Source of the DNA: Acidipropionibacterium jensenii DSM 20535
GTDB lineage: Bacteria; Actinomycetota; Actinomycetes; Propionibacteriales; Propionibacteriaceae
Reading direction: 5' to 3'
Assembly (NCBI RefSeq): GCF_000425285.1
Contig: NZ_AUDD01000002.1
Span: 143,296 to 207,295, forward strand
DNA: 64,000 bases
In this document: piece after piece, positions 52,104-60,972 of the stretch
Layout of the letters: every line of letters begins with the position of its first letter
Position numbering within the stretch: position 1 is the first letter of the stretch
The notes under the pieces: model-generated
Told to the model about the DNA's origin: nothing
Databases searched by the model: none
Seen by the model: the letters and a program-made list of their open reading frames with translations, nothing else
Position numbers and translations under genes: made by a program

Positions 52104-52824
52104 GTCGCCTCTGGCCCCCGCGGGACCCGCCGTCGGCGAGTCCCCCGACGTCGCCTCCCGGCCATCCAGCCTGTTCCCGGGCGACACCGGGGTGCTCGCG
52201 GAGCCGACCCGTCGTGCTCTGCTCCAGCTGCTGCGCGGCCCCTACATCCATCGCGAGCGGCACCCGAAGCTGTGGCCGGTCGTGATCCGCGACCAGGAGA
52301 TCCTGGCCTCGCGGCTGTCCGACCTCTTCCTGTGCCTGACCGTCGACACCGACCGTGGGGTCGCCTTCATCCGCAATGCCGACGCCCGCCATTCCGACGA
52401 TCTGCCGAAGGTGACCCGCTCCACCCCCCTGAGTCTGCTGGACACCTGCCTGGTGCTGCTGCTGCGCGACACCCTGCTGCGCGCGGAGACCCAGGACTCC
52501 CGGGCCTTCATCGACCGGGCGGAGATCGACGACGCGATGTCGGTGTACCGGCCCGTCACCTTCACCGACGAGGCGATGTTCGACCGGCGGGTCAGTACCG
52601 CCGTGGAGCGGTTCAAGTCCAACTCGGTCCTGCTGTCGACGGCGGAGGAGGAGCGTTTCGAGATCTCCCCGGTACTGGCGCTGATCTTCGACGCCAACGA
52701 GGTCTCCACCGTGCGACAGGCCATCGACCGTCTCGCCGACCCCTCATCCTCCACCGCTACGTCCGGCGACACCGACGGGGATGACGCCGACGGGACCGTC
52801 GAGGACGAGGGGGTCGAGCGGTGA
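52087..52824 (+). CDS. jetB: Wadjet defence protein JetB (DUF4194)
   Basis: A 245-residue DUF4194 protein, the KITE/MukE-like subunit of Wadjet. The N-terminal 40 residues are polar. A winged-helix-like region follows around RRALLQLLRGPYIHRERHPKLW and LSLLDTCLVLLLRDTLLRAE. The C-terminus is very acidic. It overlaps both neighbours (17 bp with jetA, GTGA with jetC), which indicates coupled translation. Confidence 0.93.
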   Translation: MSLPSESPLAPAGPAVGESPDVASRPSSLFPGDTGVLAEPTRRALLQLLRGPYIHRERHPKLWPVVIRDQEILASRLSDLFLCLTVDTDRGVAFIRNADARHSDDLPKVTRSTPLSLLDTCLVLLLRDTLLRAETQDSRAFIDRAEIDDAMSVYRPVTFTDEAMFDRRVSTAVERFKSNSVLLSTAEEERFEISPVLALIFDANEVSTVRQAIDRLADPSSSTATSGDTDGDDADGTVEDEGVER

Positions 52825-55800
52825 GGGGGCCCGAGCACCCCGGTCAGTTCCGTCTGACCCGCATCCAGCTGGTGAACTGGGGCACCTTCGAGGGCTACCG
52901 GGACATCACCGTGCCGCGCAAGGGAGTTCTGATCACCGGCGCCTCGGGTTCGGGCAAGTCCTCCCTGCTGGACGCCATCGCAGCCATCATGGTGCAACCC
53001 CGGTGGCTGGCCTTCAACGCGGCCGCCCAGCAGAGCGGCCAGGGAGACCGCTCGCGAGACATCCTCAGCTATGTGCGCGGTGCGCACCGGCGCGACGTCG
53101 ACGAGTCGACCGGCCAGGTCACCACCACCTATCTGCGGACCGGCGCCACCTGGAGCGGGATCGCGCTGACCTTCGACGACGCCGACGGGCGCACCGTCTC
53201 GCTGCTGAGGCTGATGCACGCCACCCAGCAGGCCTCCAGCCCCGCAGATGTCAGCAACCTGTACGTCGACGCCGATCAGAGGGTCGATCTTCAGTCCCTG
53301 AGACCGCTGGTGGAGAACGGCATCGACTCGCGCGGCATCAAGGCGGCCCACCCGGGATGGTGGACGAACAGGCAGTACAACGGCTTCGCCAGCAGACTCC
53401 AGCGCAAGCTCGGCCTGGCATCCGACCGGGCCCAGCGGCTCCTCCATAAGACCCAGTCCGCCAAGAACCTGGGCAGTCTCAACACCCTCCTGCGCGACTT
53501 CATGCTCGACGAACCCGACACCTTCAGTCTCGCCGACGCGGCCGTCGAACAGTTCGAGGAGCTCTCGGGGGCCCACCGCGCGGTGGTCGACGCCCGCGAA
53601 CAGGTCGCTGCCCTGGAACCCCTGGAGGCCATCTCCACCGCCTATCACCGGGCGGTCGAGGCTCTGGACCTTCTCGAGGCCGAGCAGCACCATGCCGAGA
53701 CCTTCTTCACCCGGCACCGCGTGGAGATCGCCGACACGCTCATCGCTGCATGCCAGACCACCCTGAAGTCCCTGAGCGCCGAGATCGACGCCGCCGAACG
53801 CCGGGAACGCGACGCCACCGCCGCCAGAGAGCAGTGCCAGGCACGGATCGCCGGTCTGGGCGGCCACCGCATTCCCGATCTCGAGCGCCAGCGCAGCAGC
53901 TACCAGGACATTCTGGAGCGCTGCCGGCACACCCTGGCCGACGCGGAGAACCGGGCGGCCCAGTGCGATCTGACCCTGCCCGACTCCCCCGCCGGGTGGC
54001 CGGGCTGGCAGGACGATCTCACCGCCCGGCTGCGCGGTCTCGACGAGGAGGACAGCCGGGAGCGGGATGCGAACTACTCGGTCCTGGAGCACCGGGTCAA
54101 GGCCAAGGACGCCGTCGACACGCTGAGCACCGACCTGCGCGCCCTCGAGTCGCAGCACTCCAACATGGAGGCGGCCCTGCTGCTCGCCCGGACCGCGCTG
54201 GCCGACGAGCTGGGAGTGACCACCGACGAGTTGCCGTTCGCCGGCGAGCTCATCGACGTCCTCCCCGACCAGACGCAGTGGCAGGGAGCCATCGAACGGG
54301 TGCTGCGTCCCCTGGCCCGCACCCTGCTGGTCCCCGATGAGATCTCCTCGCGGGTCGCGGCCGCCGTGGACCGCCGCAGCTGGGGGACGCGGCTGGTCTG
54401 GGAGCGCGTCCGTCCCGACTCCCCGGCTCCCTCCACTCCAGCCACCACGAGCACGAGCAGCGGCGCGAGCCCGACCCGACCGGGGACGCTGCCGGGCAAG
54501 GTGGCCGTGCTGGCCTCCTCGCCGTTCGCCGGCTGGCTCACCGGGACCCTCGCCCGCCGGTACGACTACCGGTGCGTCGACGACGTCTCCGAGTTCTCCC
54601 GGCTGGATCGCGGCCTCACCCGCGCCGGACAGGTCAAGCACTCCCGCACCCGCCACGAGAAGGACGACCGCTGGAAGGTCTCCGATCGCACCCGATGGCT
54701 GCTGGGCTCCTCCACCGCCGGCAAGCACGATGCCCTGGCGCGAGCCCTGGACCAGGCACGGGCAGTGCTGCAGACGGCAATCGAGGCTGCCGACGCGCTC
54801 GACGAGCGGATCAGGCACAGGCACTCCTTGCGCACGAATCTCACCGAACTGATTCGGACGCGTCCCGAGGACCTCGATGTCGACCGCGCCCGGGCCGACA
54901 TCGACTCGGTCGAGACCCAGTTGAGGCAGCTGAGGGCCGGCAACCAGGAGCTCGCCCTCGCCGAGAGCGAGCTTCCGGGCCTCCAGGAGGCCGAGAGCGC
55001 AGCCAGGTCGGAGACCCAGCAGTTGCAGGTGGACGCTCGCGTGCGCCACGACGAGATGACCTCCCTGACCACCAGACGGGAGCGCTGGACGGCCGCGCTG
55101 AGACGGGCGGAGGACGTCCCCGAGAAGGTCCGAGAGGCTCTGGAGGCCAGGATCAGTAGTCCCCGCCAGCCCCGCAGCGACCGCGACGACCGGCTCGATC
55201 TCGAGGATCTCGAGACCCTCCACCGCTCCACGACCACTCAGATCAGCGAGGACCAGCGCACCACACAGTCCGACCGGGACCGCCAGATCAAACTCGCGGA
55301 GAACCGGATGAGACGGTTCAAGGAGACCTGGCCCCAGCGCGCCGCCGACCTTCAGGACGGCGTCGACTACCTGCCGGAGTACCTGCGCCAGCTGGAGCAG
55401 CTGCGCGCCGACCGGCTGCCGGAGTTCGAGGCGCGCTTCTTCGACCTGCTGCAGAGCCAGTCGCGCAACAACATCACCGCCCTGGCGAACAGGATCCGCA
55501 TCTCGCGGCGGGAGGTCCGCAACCGGATCGACCCCATCAACGAGTCGCTGATGCGCACCGAGTACGCGCGGGGCCGCCATCTGCAGGTGCGGGTCTGCGA
55601 CCGCAGCCTTCCGGAGGTGCGCGACTTCCTGCGCGAACTCCAGCAGATCACCACCGACAGCGTCTCCGACGTGATGGAGGCGGGGGACGACCCGCAGGCC
55701 CGCCAGGGTGCGGAGGAGCGGTTCCTGCGCATCCAGCGGCTGATGGCCCGGCTGCGCTCCCAGGAGCTGGTGGACCGCCGGTGGCGGGAGCTGTGCCTCG

Positions 55801-56261
55801 ACACCCGCATCCATGTGGAGTTCCGCGCCGAGGTGCTCGACGCCGAGTCCCGCCCGGTGGACTTCTACGAGGACGCCGGTGGTCGCTCCGGCGGGGAGCG
55901 GCAGAAGTTCGTGACCTTCTGCCTGGCCGCCGCCCTGCGCTACCAGCTGGCCCGTGATGGGGCGACGCTGCCCGGCTACGGGGTGGTGGCGCTCGACGAG
56001 GCCTTCGACAAGACCGACCCGGAGTTCACCCGGGCCGGACTCGAGGTGTTCCGCGACTTCGGTTTCCAGCTGCTCCTGGCCACCCCGATGAAGATGCTGC
56101 AGACCCTGGAGGACTACGTCGGCGGGATCATCCTGTTCCAGAATGAACCGGGCCGCCCGTCGCGGATCATGGTCAGCCAGTTCCAGGACCCGGGGGCGGA
56201 GTCCGACGGGGACGAGGTCGCACGCGAGGAGCGCGACGACGTGCAGGCTCCGCTGCTGTGA
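52821..56261 (+). CDS. jetC: Wadjet SMC-like ATPase JetC
   Basis: An 1146-residue SMC-like ATPase related to MukB. Walker A is ITGASGSGKSSLLDAI near residue 40. Long coiled coils lie about residues 240-420 and 640-900 around a hinge-like region. The C-terminal signature is GGRSGGERQKFV near residue 1019 and Walker B VVALDEAFDK near residue 1055. It provides ATP-driven DNA loop extrusion for plasmid recognition. GTG at 52821 overlaps the jetB stop and its end overlaps the jetD GTG. Confidence 0.96.
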   Translation: MRGPEHPGQFRLTRIQLVNWGTFEGYRDITVPRKGVLITGASGSGKSSLLDAIAAIMVQPRWLAFNAAAQQSGQGDRSRDILSYVRGAHRRDVDESTGQVTTTYLRTGATWSGIALTFDDADGRTVSLLRLMHATQQASSPADVSNLYVDADQRVDLQSLRPLVENGIDSRGIKAAHPGWWTNRQYNGFASRLQRKLGLASDRAQRLLHKTQSAKNLGSLNTLLRDFMLDEPDTFSLADAAVEQFEELSGAHRAVVDAREQVAALEPLEAISTAYHRAVEALDLLEAEQHHAETFFTRHRVEIADTLIAACQTTLKSLSAEIDAAERRERDATAAREQCQARIAGLGGHRIPDLERQRSSYQDILERCRHTLADAENRAAQCDLTLPDSPAGWPGWQDDLTARLRGLDEEDSRERDANYSVLEHRVKAKDAVDTLSTDLRALESQHSNMEAALLLARTALADELGVTTDELPFAGELIDVLPDQTQWQGAIERVLRPLARTLLVPDEISSRVAAAVDRRSWGTRLVWERVRPDSPAPSTPATTSTSSGASPTRPGTLPGKVAVLASSPFAGWLTGTLARRYDYRCVDDVSEFSRLDRGLTRAGQVKHSRTRHEKDDRWKVSDRTRWLLGSSTAGKHDALARALDQARAVLQTAIEAADALDERIRHRHSLRTNLTELIRTRPEDLDVDRARADIDSVETQLRQLRAGNQELALAESELPGLQEAESAARSETQQLQVDARVRHDEMTSLTTRRERWTAALRRAEDVPEKVREALEARISSPRQPRSDRDDRLDLEDLETLHRSTTTQISEDQRTTQSDRDRQIKLAENRMRRFKETWPQRAADLQDGVDYLPEYLRQLEQLRADRLPEFEARFFDLLQSQSRNNITALANRIRISRREVRNRIDPINESLMRTEYARGRHLQVRVCDRSLPEVRDFLRELQQITTDSVSDVMEAGDDPQARQGAEERFLRIQRLMARLRSQELVDRRWRELCLDTRIHVEFRAEVLDAESRPVDFYEDAGGRSGGERQKFVTFCLAAALRYQLARDGATLPGYGVVALDEAFDKTDPEFTRAGLEVFRDFGFQLLLATPMKMLQTLEDYVGGIILFQNEPGRPSRIMVSQFQDPGAESDGDEVAREERDDVQAPLL

Positions 56262-57382
56262 GGACCCTGCCAGAGCTGCGACGCTGGGCGGCGACCAAGT
56301 ACCGTCGCAACCATCGCGTCTGGATCAGCGATCCCGACGTCGACGTCTCCTTCCCGCTGGGGTTGCCCACCGAGCAGGAGGCGCTGGCAGACCCGGACGC
56401 CCTGGCGGCCTGGCGACGGTCGTGGCACCAGTGGCATCCACCGGAGGGTGCGGCCCTGGAGTGGGCGGTGCGCAACTGGCCGAGTTGGGGCCCTCAGCGA
56501 CTGCCGCTGAGGGTGCGCGTCACCTCGGCCGAGGGGATCGCCGGACTCGCCGGACAGCAGTCGGCCTGGGCGCGATGCCGCCAGCTGGCCGGGATCGTCA
56601 CCTCGCGCTGGCCCGAGTCGAGCAGTCTCGCCGACTCGCTGCCCCACCTGGTCGATGACATCGCCGGCCTCGACGACGCCGATGTTGAACGACTGATGGC
56701 GATGGCCGGCTGGCTCATCGACCACCCGGACTCCGGCCTCCTCCCGCGCCAGGTGGCCGTCCACGGAATCGACACCAAATGGTTGGAGAAGCACCGCGGT
56801 CTGGTCGAGCGATTGATCCTGGCGATCACGGGTCAGGAGGGGATCGGACTGGCCAGCGAACCCCAACGATTCCGTGTCAGGGTGCTCGATGTCTCGGTCT
56901 CGGGGACGACTCTCCACGATCTGACTACCGGGGTCGATGAGCTGGACAGGCTCGTGGTGGCGCCACGAGTGGTCCTCATCGTGGAGAATCTCACGACACT
57001 CGCCGCTCTGCCGCCTCTTCCGGGGGTGGTCGCGGTGCACGGCCGCGGGTACGCCGTCGTCCAGCTCGACCGGGTTCACTGGATCCGCGACTCGCCGATC
57101 CTCTACTGGGGAGATCTGGACACCCATGGTTTCGCCATCCTGTCGCGCTGCCGCGCCCGGCTGCCGCAGACGAGATCGGTGCTGATGACCCGGGCCCTGG
57201 TGAGTCGATTCGAGGAGCTGGCGGTGCCCGAACCGGGCCAGGCGCACGGGGTGTCCGGGCTCACCGATGAGGAGCGGGAGGTCTTCCTGGACCTGGAACG
57301 GCGCGGGCTGCGTCTGGAGCAGGAACGGATACCGATGGATCTGGCCGCGCAGGTGCTGAACCGGGCGCTGCTGGAGATCTGA
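56258..57382 (+). CDS. jetD: Wadjet nuclease JetD (DUF3322/DUF2220)
   Basis: A 374-residue protein with an N-terminal DUF3322 domain and a C-terminal DUF2220 toprim-like domain. The conserved YWGDLDTHGFAIL near residue 285 gives the acidic DLD metal site, and VIVENL-type residues before it (VVLIVENLTTLAAL) provide the glutamate. JetD is the topoisomerase VI-like nuclease that cleaves the captured plasmid. It is the last gene of the operon and converges on the HD gene with a 4-bp gap. All four Wadjet genes are intact. Confidence 0.95.
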   Translation: MRTLPELRRWAATKYRRNHRVWISDPDVDVSFPLGLPTEQEALADPDALAAWRRSWHQWHPPEGAALEWAVRNWPSWGPQRLPLRVRVTSAEGIAGLAGQQSAWARCRQLAGIVTSRWPESSSLADSLPHLVDDIAGLDDADVERLMAMAGWLIDHPDSGLLPRQVAVHGIDTKWLEKHRGLVERLILAITGQEGIGLASEPQRFRVRVLDVSVSGTTLHDLTTGVDELDRLVVAPRVVLIVENLTTLAALPPLPGVVAVHGRGYAVVQLDRVHWIRDSPILYWGDLDTHGFAILSRCRARLPQTRSVLMTRALVSRFEELAVPEPGQAHGVSGLTDEEREVFLDLERRGLRLEQERIPMDLAAQVLNRALLEI

Positions 57383-57386
57383 GGAG

Positions 57387-58127
57387 TCACTGCCCCTGGG
57401 TGATGTCGCGCGCGAGCGCCTTCTGCTGCCAGCGCGGGTCCAGCAGGCTCGACGCCGAGCGGAGGATCGGGCGGGCGGCCGCGTACTTGCGCCGCAGCCG
57501 GGCCAGCCGGGCCGGGTCCCGCGGGTCTGCGGGGACCGGGTCGAGGTCGCGGGTGTTGTCGAGATGGTCGCAGATCTTCACCGAGACCGCCGCCGGGGAG
57601 CCGTGGGCGCACAGCTGGCGAAGATGCTCCAGATAGAGCGCGTCGGGACTACCCTGCGTCGACGTCGACGACGACGCCGCCGAGGCCGCGCCAGATGCCA
57701 CCGACGGCAGAGATCCCGCCGACGCCGATGACGACGGCAGCGGATTGGTCACCTCGGCCACGATCCGGGCGACGACCGGGCCGAAGAGATCGGCGAGAAC
57801 GGCCAGGGCCCGGTCCCGCACGGCTGCGTCATGCACCGGCTCCCCAACCCCGACCCCGGACCCCGCAGCGCCGCCATCAGATCCATGATCCAGAGCCGAC
57901 CCCGCCCGGACCAGCCTGCCGGGCTGGTCCTCGACGGTGTCGTGAAGCCATCCCGCGGCCAGCACCTCTGGGTCGGCGACCCCGCCGGCCACCAGCAGCT
58001 CGACCACCCGGCGGGGATGGTCGATGTAGGCGCCGGGGCCGGCCGGGGTGTCCCTGCGCTGGCCCCGGTGGGCCCAGCGGGCCAGCACCTCGGGGGTGAT
58101 CGCGTCGCGTGCGGGCAGTGGCTCCAT
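57387..58127 (-). CDS. HD-domain phosphohydrolase (Mesh1/SpoT-HD-like)
   Basis: A 246-residue HD protein. Motifs in order are IDHPRRVVELL (first His), AGWLHDTVEDQ (HD and ED) and SVKICDHLDNTRDL (last Asp), the pattern of small alarmone hydrolases and SpoT HD domains. An Ala/Ser-rich insert (about residues 145-175) sits in the middle. It may hydrolyse ppGpp or related nucleotides, which is not proven. The ATG at 58127 fixes the first motif about 35 residues in. The adjacency to Wadjet may be chance. Confidence 0.78.
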   Translation of the reverse strand: MEPLPARDAITPEVLARWAHRGQRRDTPAGPGAYIDHPRRVVELLVAGGVADPEVLAAGWLHDTVEDQPGRLVRAGSALDHGSDGGAAGSGVGVGEPVHDAAVRDRALAVLADLFGPVVARIVAEVTNPLPSSSASAGSLPSVASGAASAASSSTSTQGSPDALYLEHLRQLCAHGSPAAVSVKICDHLDNTRDLDPVPADPRDPARLARLRRKYAAARPILRSASSLLDPRWQQKALARDITQGQ

Positions 58128-58162
58128 GCGGCCATTTTTCCAGCCCGGCCCGCCAGGCACCC

Positions 58163-59071
58163 TCAGTCGTCGACCTTCTGGCAGGCCCGCACCACCCTGG
58201 GCGCCTTGCAGACGTCGTCGGTGAGGGGTCGCAGCTCGTCGACCCGCACCCCGCAGGACACCACATGGGTGCAGGAGCGCACCACCTGACGGGCCTGGAA
58301 CGCGGTGGGTGAGAAGTGCAGTCCCCCGCCGGTGTCGGCGTCCTGCCAGTCGGGGGCCGCCGGACAGGTTCCCGGGGTGTAGAAGATCTTCTGGCGGACC
58401 GCCCAGGCGGTGGTCCAGAAGGTGTCGACCGCCTTGTAGACGGTGGCGATCCCGCCGTCGATCGCGACGTGGAACATCTGGCACCAGGTGGTCGGGTCCT
58501 TGAGGGTGGACAGGCTCCCGTCGGCGCGGTGGACCTGCCCCTCCCGTCCCGGGGTGACGGCGTCGGGGGTGACGATGCCGACGCCGCCGTCGGGGGCCAT
58601 CCCGGTGACCAGGCACATCGCCTCATCGCCCAGCTGCACCTGGGCCAGTCCGCCGGCCCAGACGCGGGAGTCGTCGCCGGCCAGCACGCTCACCTCACCG
58701 CTGACCCGGGCGGTCGCGGCGTCGGCGAGCTCCAGGTGGGCCCGGCCCCAGGCGGTGACCGAGGCCGATCCCCCGGCCAGCACATGGGCCCGCCCCGAGG
58801 CGTTGACGACGCCGGATCCCAGGACGGTGGCCGACCCGTCGGCGGTGACCACCCCGTCGGGTCCGCTGATCACCGTCGACTCGTCGTGGGCCATCACCAT
58901 GGAGTCGCTGATCGTCATCCGGGAGCGCCCGTGGAGGTGGACGGTGACCGCGCTGAACAGGGACCCGGCCCCGCGCAGCAGCCGCAGCTCCTCCTCGGGG
59001 CCGGAGTCGACGTCCAGCACCGACTCGCCGCGGCCGAGGGCCTCGTCGAGATCCTGCTGGGTTCTGATCAT
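58163..59071 (-). CDS. DUF7666-like protein with repetitive beta-rich N-terminus
   Basis: A 302-residue protein. Residues about 45-150 repeat a short pattern rich in Val, Ala, Gly and Asp/Ser (for example GSATVLGSGVVNASGRAHVL), as expected of a beta-solenoid. The C-terminal about 110 residues (YKAVDTFWTTAWA..FYTPGT..WQDADTGGGLHFSPT) resemble DUF7666 domains found in phage and actinobacterial proteins. There is no signal peptide. Five cysteines cluster in the C-terminal part. The role is unknown; phage relatives hint at mobile-element origin. Confidence 0.65.
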   Translation of the reverse strand: MIRTQQDLDEALGRGESVLDVDSGPEEELRLLRGAGSLFSAVTVHLHGRSRMTISDSMVMAHDESTVISGPDGVVTADGSATVLGSGVVNASGRAHVLAGGSASVTAWGRAHLELADAATARVSGEVSVLAGDDSRVWAGGLAQVQLGDEAMCLVTGMAPDGGVGIVTPDAVTPGREGQVHRADGSLSTLKDPTTWCQMFHVAIDGGIATVYKAVDTFWTTAWAVRQKIFYTPGTCPAAPDWQDADTGGGLHFSPTAFQARQVVRSCTHVVSCGVRVDELRPLTDDVCKAPRVVRACQKVDD

Positions 59072-59131
59072 GGCCTCGCCCTCACTCCTCCGACTCTCCT
59101 CCGACAGCCTGGTTCCCGGCGTCCTGCCGTC

Positions 59132-60424
59132 TCACCGCGCGATCTCGCCGCGCGCCAACCTGATGAGCCGGTCGAGGACCGCACCTCCGGAGGCGTTGGA
59201 CCCGTTGTGCTCGTACTGGCTGGTCACCCAGGGGTGCATTCCCGGGATGAGCGCGGCGGTCTCCATCGAGAACTGGAGCGGCACGTAGGCGTCGTTGAAG
59301 TAGACGGCGGCCGCGCAGGGCACCTGGGAGGCGGCCAGCGCGTCGGCGTCGTAGAGGGTGGGCCAGGGATGATTGGCGACGATCTCGGCGGTCTCCTTCC
59401 ACGGCCTCAGGGAGGAGTCCTCGTCGAACCATCCGGGCAGCAGGTGCTCGCCGGTGAGCAGGGTCGGATCCTGCTCGAAGGACTCGGGCAGGGTCCGTGC
59501 CGCAGACCAGGCGGTGGTGCACCCGTCGGCGTAGGAGGACTCGTGGATCACCGCGTAGAGGGCGTTGCGGCCGCCGAAGGGTAGCATCTCGGCGAGGTCG
59601 TAGCGGAAGGCGCGGGAGCTGGGCTCGCGCTCCAGCAGGTAGTGCAGCTGGCCCGCACCGCCGGAGGCCCCGAGCAGATGGCCCAGGGAACGGACCCTGG
59701 AGGGTGAGACGAGGTCTCCGTTCGGGGTGCTCACACCGCCGTCGGCCGCCAGCTCGAGGAGCTCGCGGATCCGGTCGCGGTCGCCGGGGAACCGGGCGTA
59801 GTACTGCTCGGACTTGGTGGCCATCGTGGCGTAGGTGGTCCGGTACACCTCATCGGCATGACGTCCGACCGCCGACAGCCCGCCGGTGAAGTAGCCGGCG
59901 CTCATCGACTCCGAGTGCACCGACAGGTAGCGCAGCATGGTGAACCCGCCGAAGGACTGGCCCAGCACCGCCCAGCGCTCGACGCCGAGGTGACGACGCA
60001 GGTCCTCGCAGTCCTCGACGATCTCGTCGGCCCTCAGGTGGGTGAGGTACTCGGCCTGGTCGGCCGGGGAGCCGACCGGCTCGGAGACCGGGGAGGACAG
60101 CCCGGTGCCGCGCTGGTCCAGCAGGACCAGCTGGTAGTCCTCGAGGGCGCGGGACAGCCAGCCCGGGAACCCGGGGTCCGACAGCGTCGGACGCGGCGAC
60201 TCGCAGCCGGGGCCGCCCTGGAGGAAGAGCAGGAAGGGACGCCGTGTGCCGTCGGGGGTGGCCACCACCCGGGCGTAGACCTCGATCGTGCGCGGATCGG
60301 CCGGGTTGGCGTGGTCCAGCGGCACGAGAAGCCGGACGTCACGGGTGAGCAGTCCGGGAATGGCGCGCTCCCAGTCCTCAACGGTGGCAGGGATGGAGGG
60401 GCGTGGGGTGGAACGAGAGCTCAT
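59132..60424 (-). CDS. alpha/beta-hydrolase, proline iminopeptidase-like (S33)
   Basis: A 430-residue peptidase S33-type hydrolase. The oxyanion motif is LQGGPGCES near residue 65, then LDQRGTG near residue 98, the nucleophile elbow LGQSFGGF near residue 150, and YEHNGSN near the C-terminus where the catalytic His is expected. There is no signal peptide, so it is a cytosolic aminopeptidase, probably removing N-terminal proline. The ATG at 60424 follows a TAGTGT box by 6 nt. Confidence 0.9.
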   Translation of the reverse strand: MSSRSTPRPSIPATVEDWERAIPGLLTRDVRLLVPLDHANPADPRTIEVYARVVATPDGTRRPFLLFLQGGPGCESPRPTLSDPGFPGWLSRALEDYQLVLLDQRGTGLSSPVSEPVGSPADQAEYLTHLRADEIVEDCEDLRRHLGVERWAVLGQSFGGFTMLRYLSVHSESMSAGYFTGGLSAVGRHADEVYRTTYATMATKSEQYYARFPGDRDRIRELLELAADGGVSTPNGDLVSPSRVRSLGHLLGASGGAGQLHYLLEREPSSRAFRYDLAEMLPFGGRNALYAVIHESSYADGCTTAWSAARTLPESFEQDPTLLTGEHLLPGWFDEDSSLRPWKETAEIVANHPWPTLYDADALAASQVPCAAAVYFNDAYVPLQFSMETAALIPGMHPWVTSQYEHNGSNASGGAVLDRLIRLARGEIAR

Positions 60425-60430
60425 GGCCCC

Positions 60431-60436
60431 ACACTA
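60431..60436 (-). promoter_or_regulatory. -10 box TAGTGT of the S33 peptidase gene
   Basis: TAGTGT lies 6 nt before the ATG at 60424 on the minus strand. Confidence 0.5.
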
Positions 60437-60546
60437 TTTCCCGCTGCCAGCCCGCACCATGCGGACCGTCGACCCCGGTTGGCTTCGCCGCGAGGCCCCG
60501 ATACCCCTCGGCGGGCCCCGGCGAGCCCGGTGCGGGCTCATGAGCG

Positions 60547-60906
60547 TCACATCGGGATGGGAGGGGCGGGTGGAACCGGCGGGACCGGAGGGCCGGGCGG
60601 ACCCGGCGGGGAGGGAGGAGCCGGGAGCGGCTCGGGCGGCCACGGTGCCGGACGGACCGGATCCGGCGGTGCCGGGGTGGGGGGACGCACCGGTTCGGGA
60701 CGGCCCGGCGGCTCGGTGGGCGGTTGCGGACCGGGCGGGGAGGGCGGATCGAAGGGGCCGGGAGCGGGGAAGGGCGACGGCGGCTCCACGGGATCGGGCA
60801 CTACCGGGTCCGGCACCGCAGGGTCGGGTGCGAGGGGTTCGGGCGCCGGTGGGGCCGCGAACGTCGCGCCGCTGATGGGGACTGTCTCACGATGGCTGTC
60901 ATACAT
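60547..60906 (-). CDS. proline-rich small protein
   Basis: A 119-residue protein: a short N-terminus MYDSHRETVPISGATFAAP, then about 100 residues that are mostly Pro with Glu, Asp, Ala and Gly (PDPVVPDPVEPPSP-like units, then PPSPPGPPGPPVPPVPP). There is no TM helix. CGGAGG at 5 nt before the ATG at 60906 is a strong ribosome binding site, supporting real translation despite the low complexity. It could be an extended or surface-binding peptide. No family is recognised. Confidence 0.6.
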   Translation of the reverse strand: MYDSHRETVPISGATFAAPPAPEPLAPDPAVPDPVVPDPVEPPSPFPAPGPFDPPSPPGPQPPTEPPGRPEPVRPPTPAPPDPVRPAPWPPEPLPAPPSPPGPPGPPVPPVPPAPPIPM

Positions 60907-60972
60907 GGTGACCTCCGGTCTGAGTTTCAGCCACGGTACCCAGCCGGAGGCGCGCATCAAGGGGACGCCGGG

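Noticed and set aside
52242..55814. A 1190-codon open frame on the minus strand opposite jetB/jetC
   Set aside because: It is a shadow of the Wadjet genes caused by high GC at third positions. Its composition is Gly/Val/Leu/Gln-rich with no domain, while the plus strand has clear motifs.
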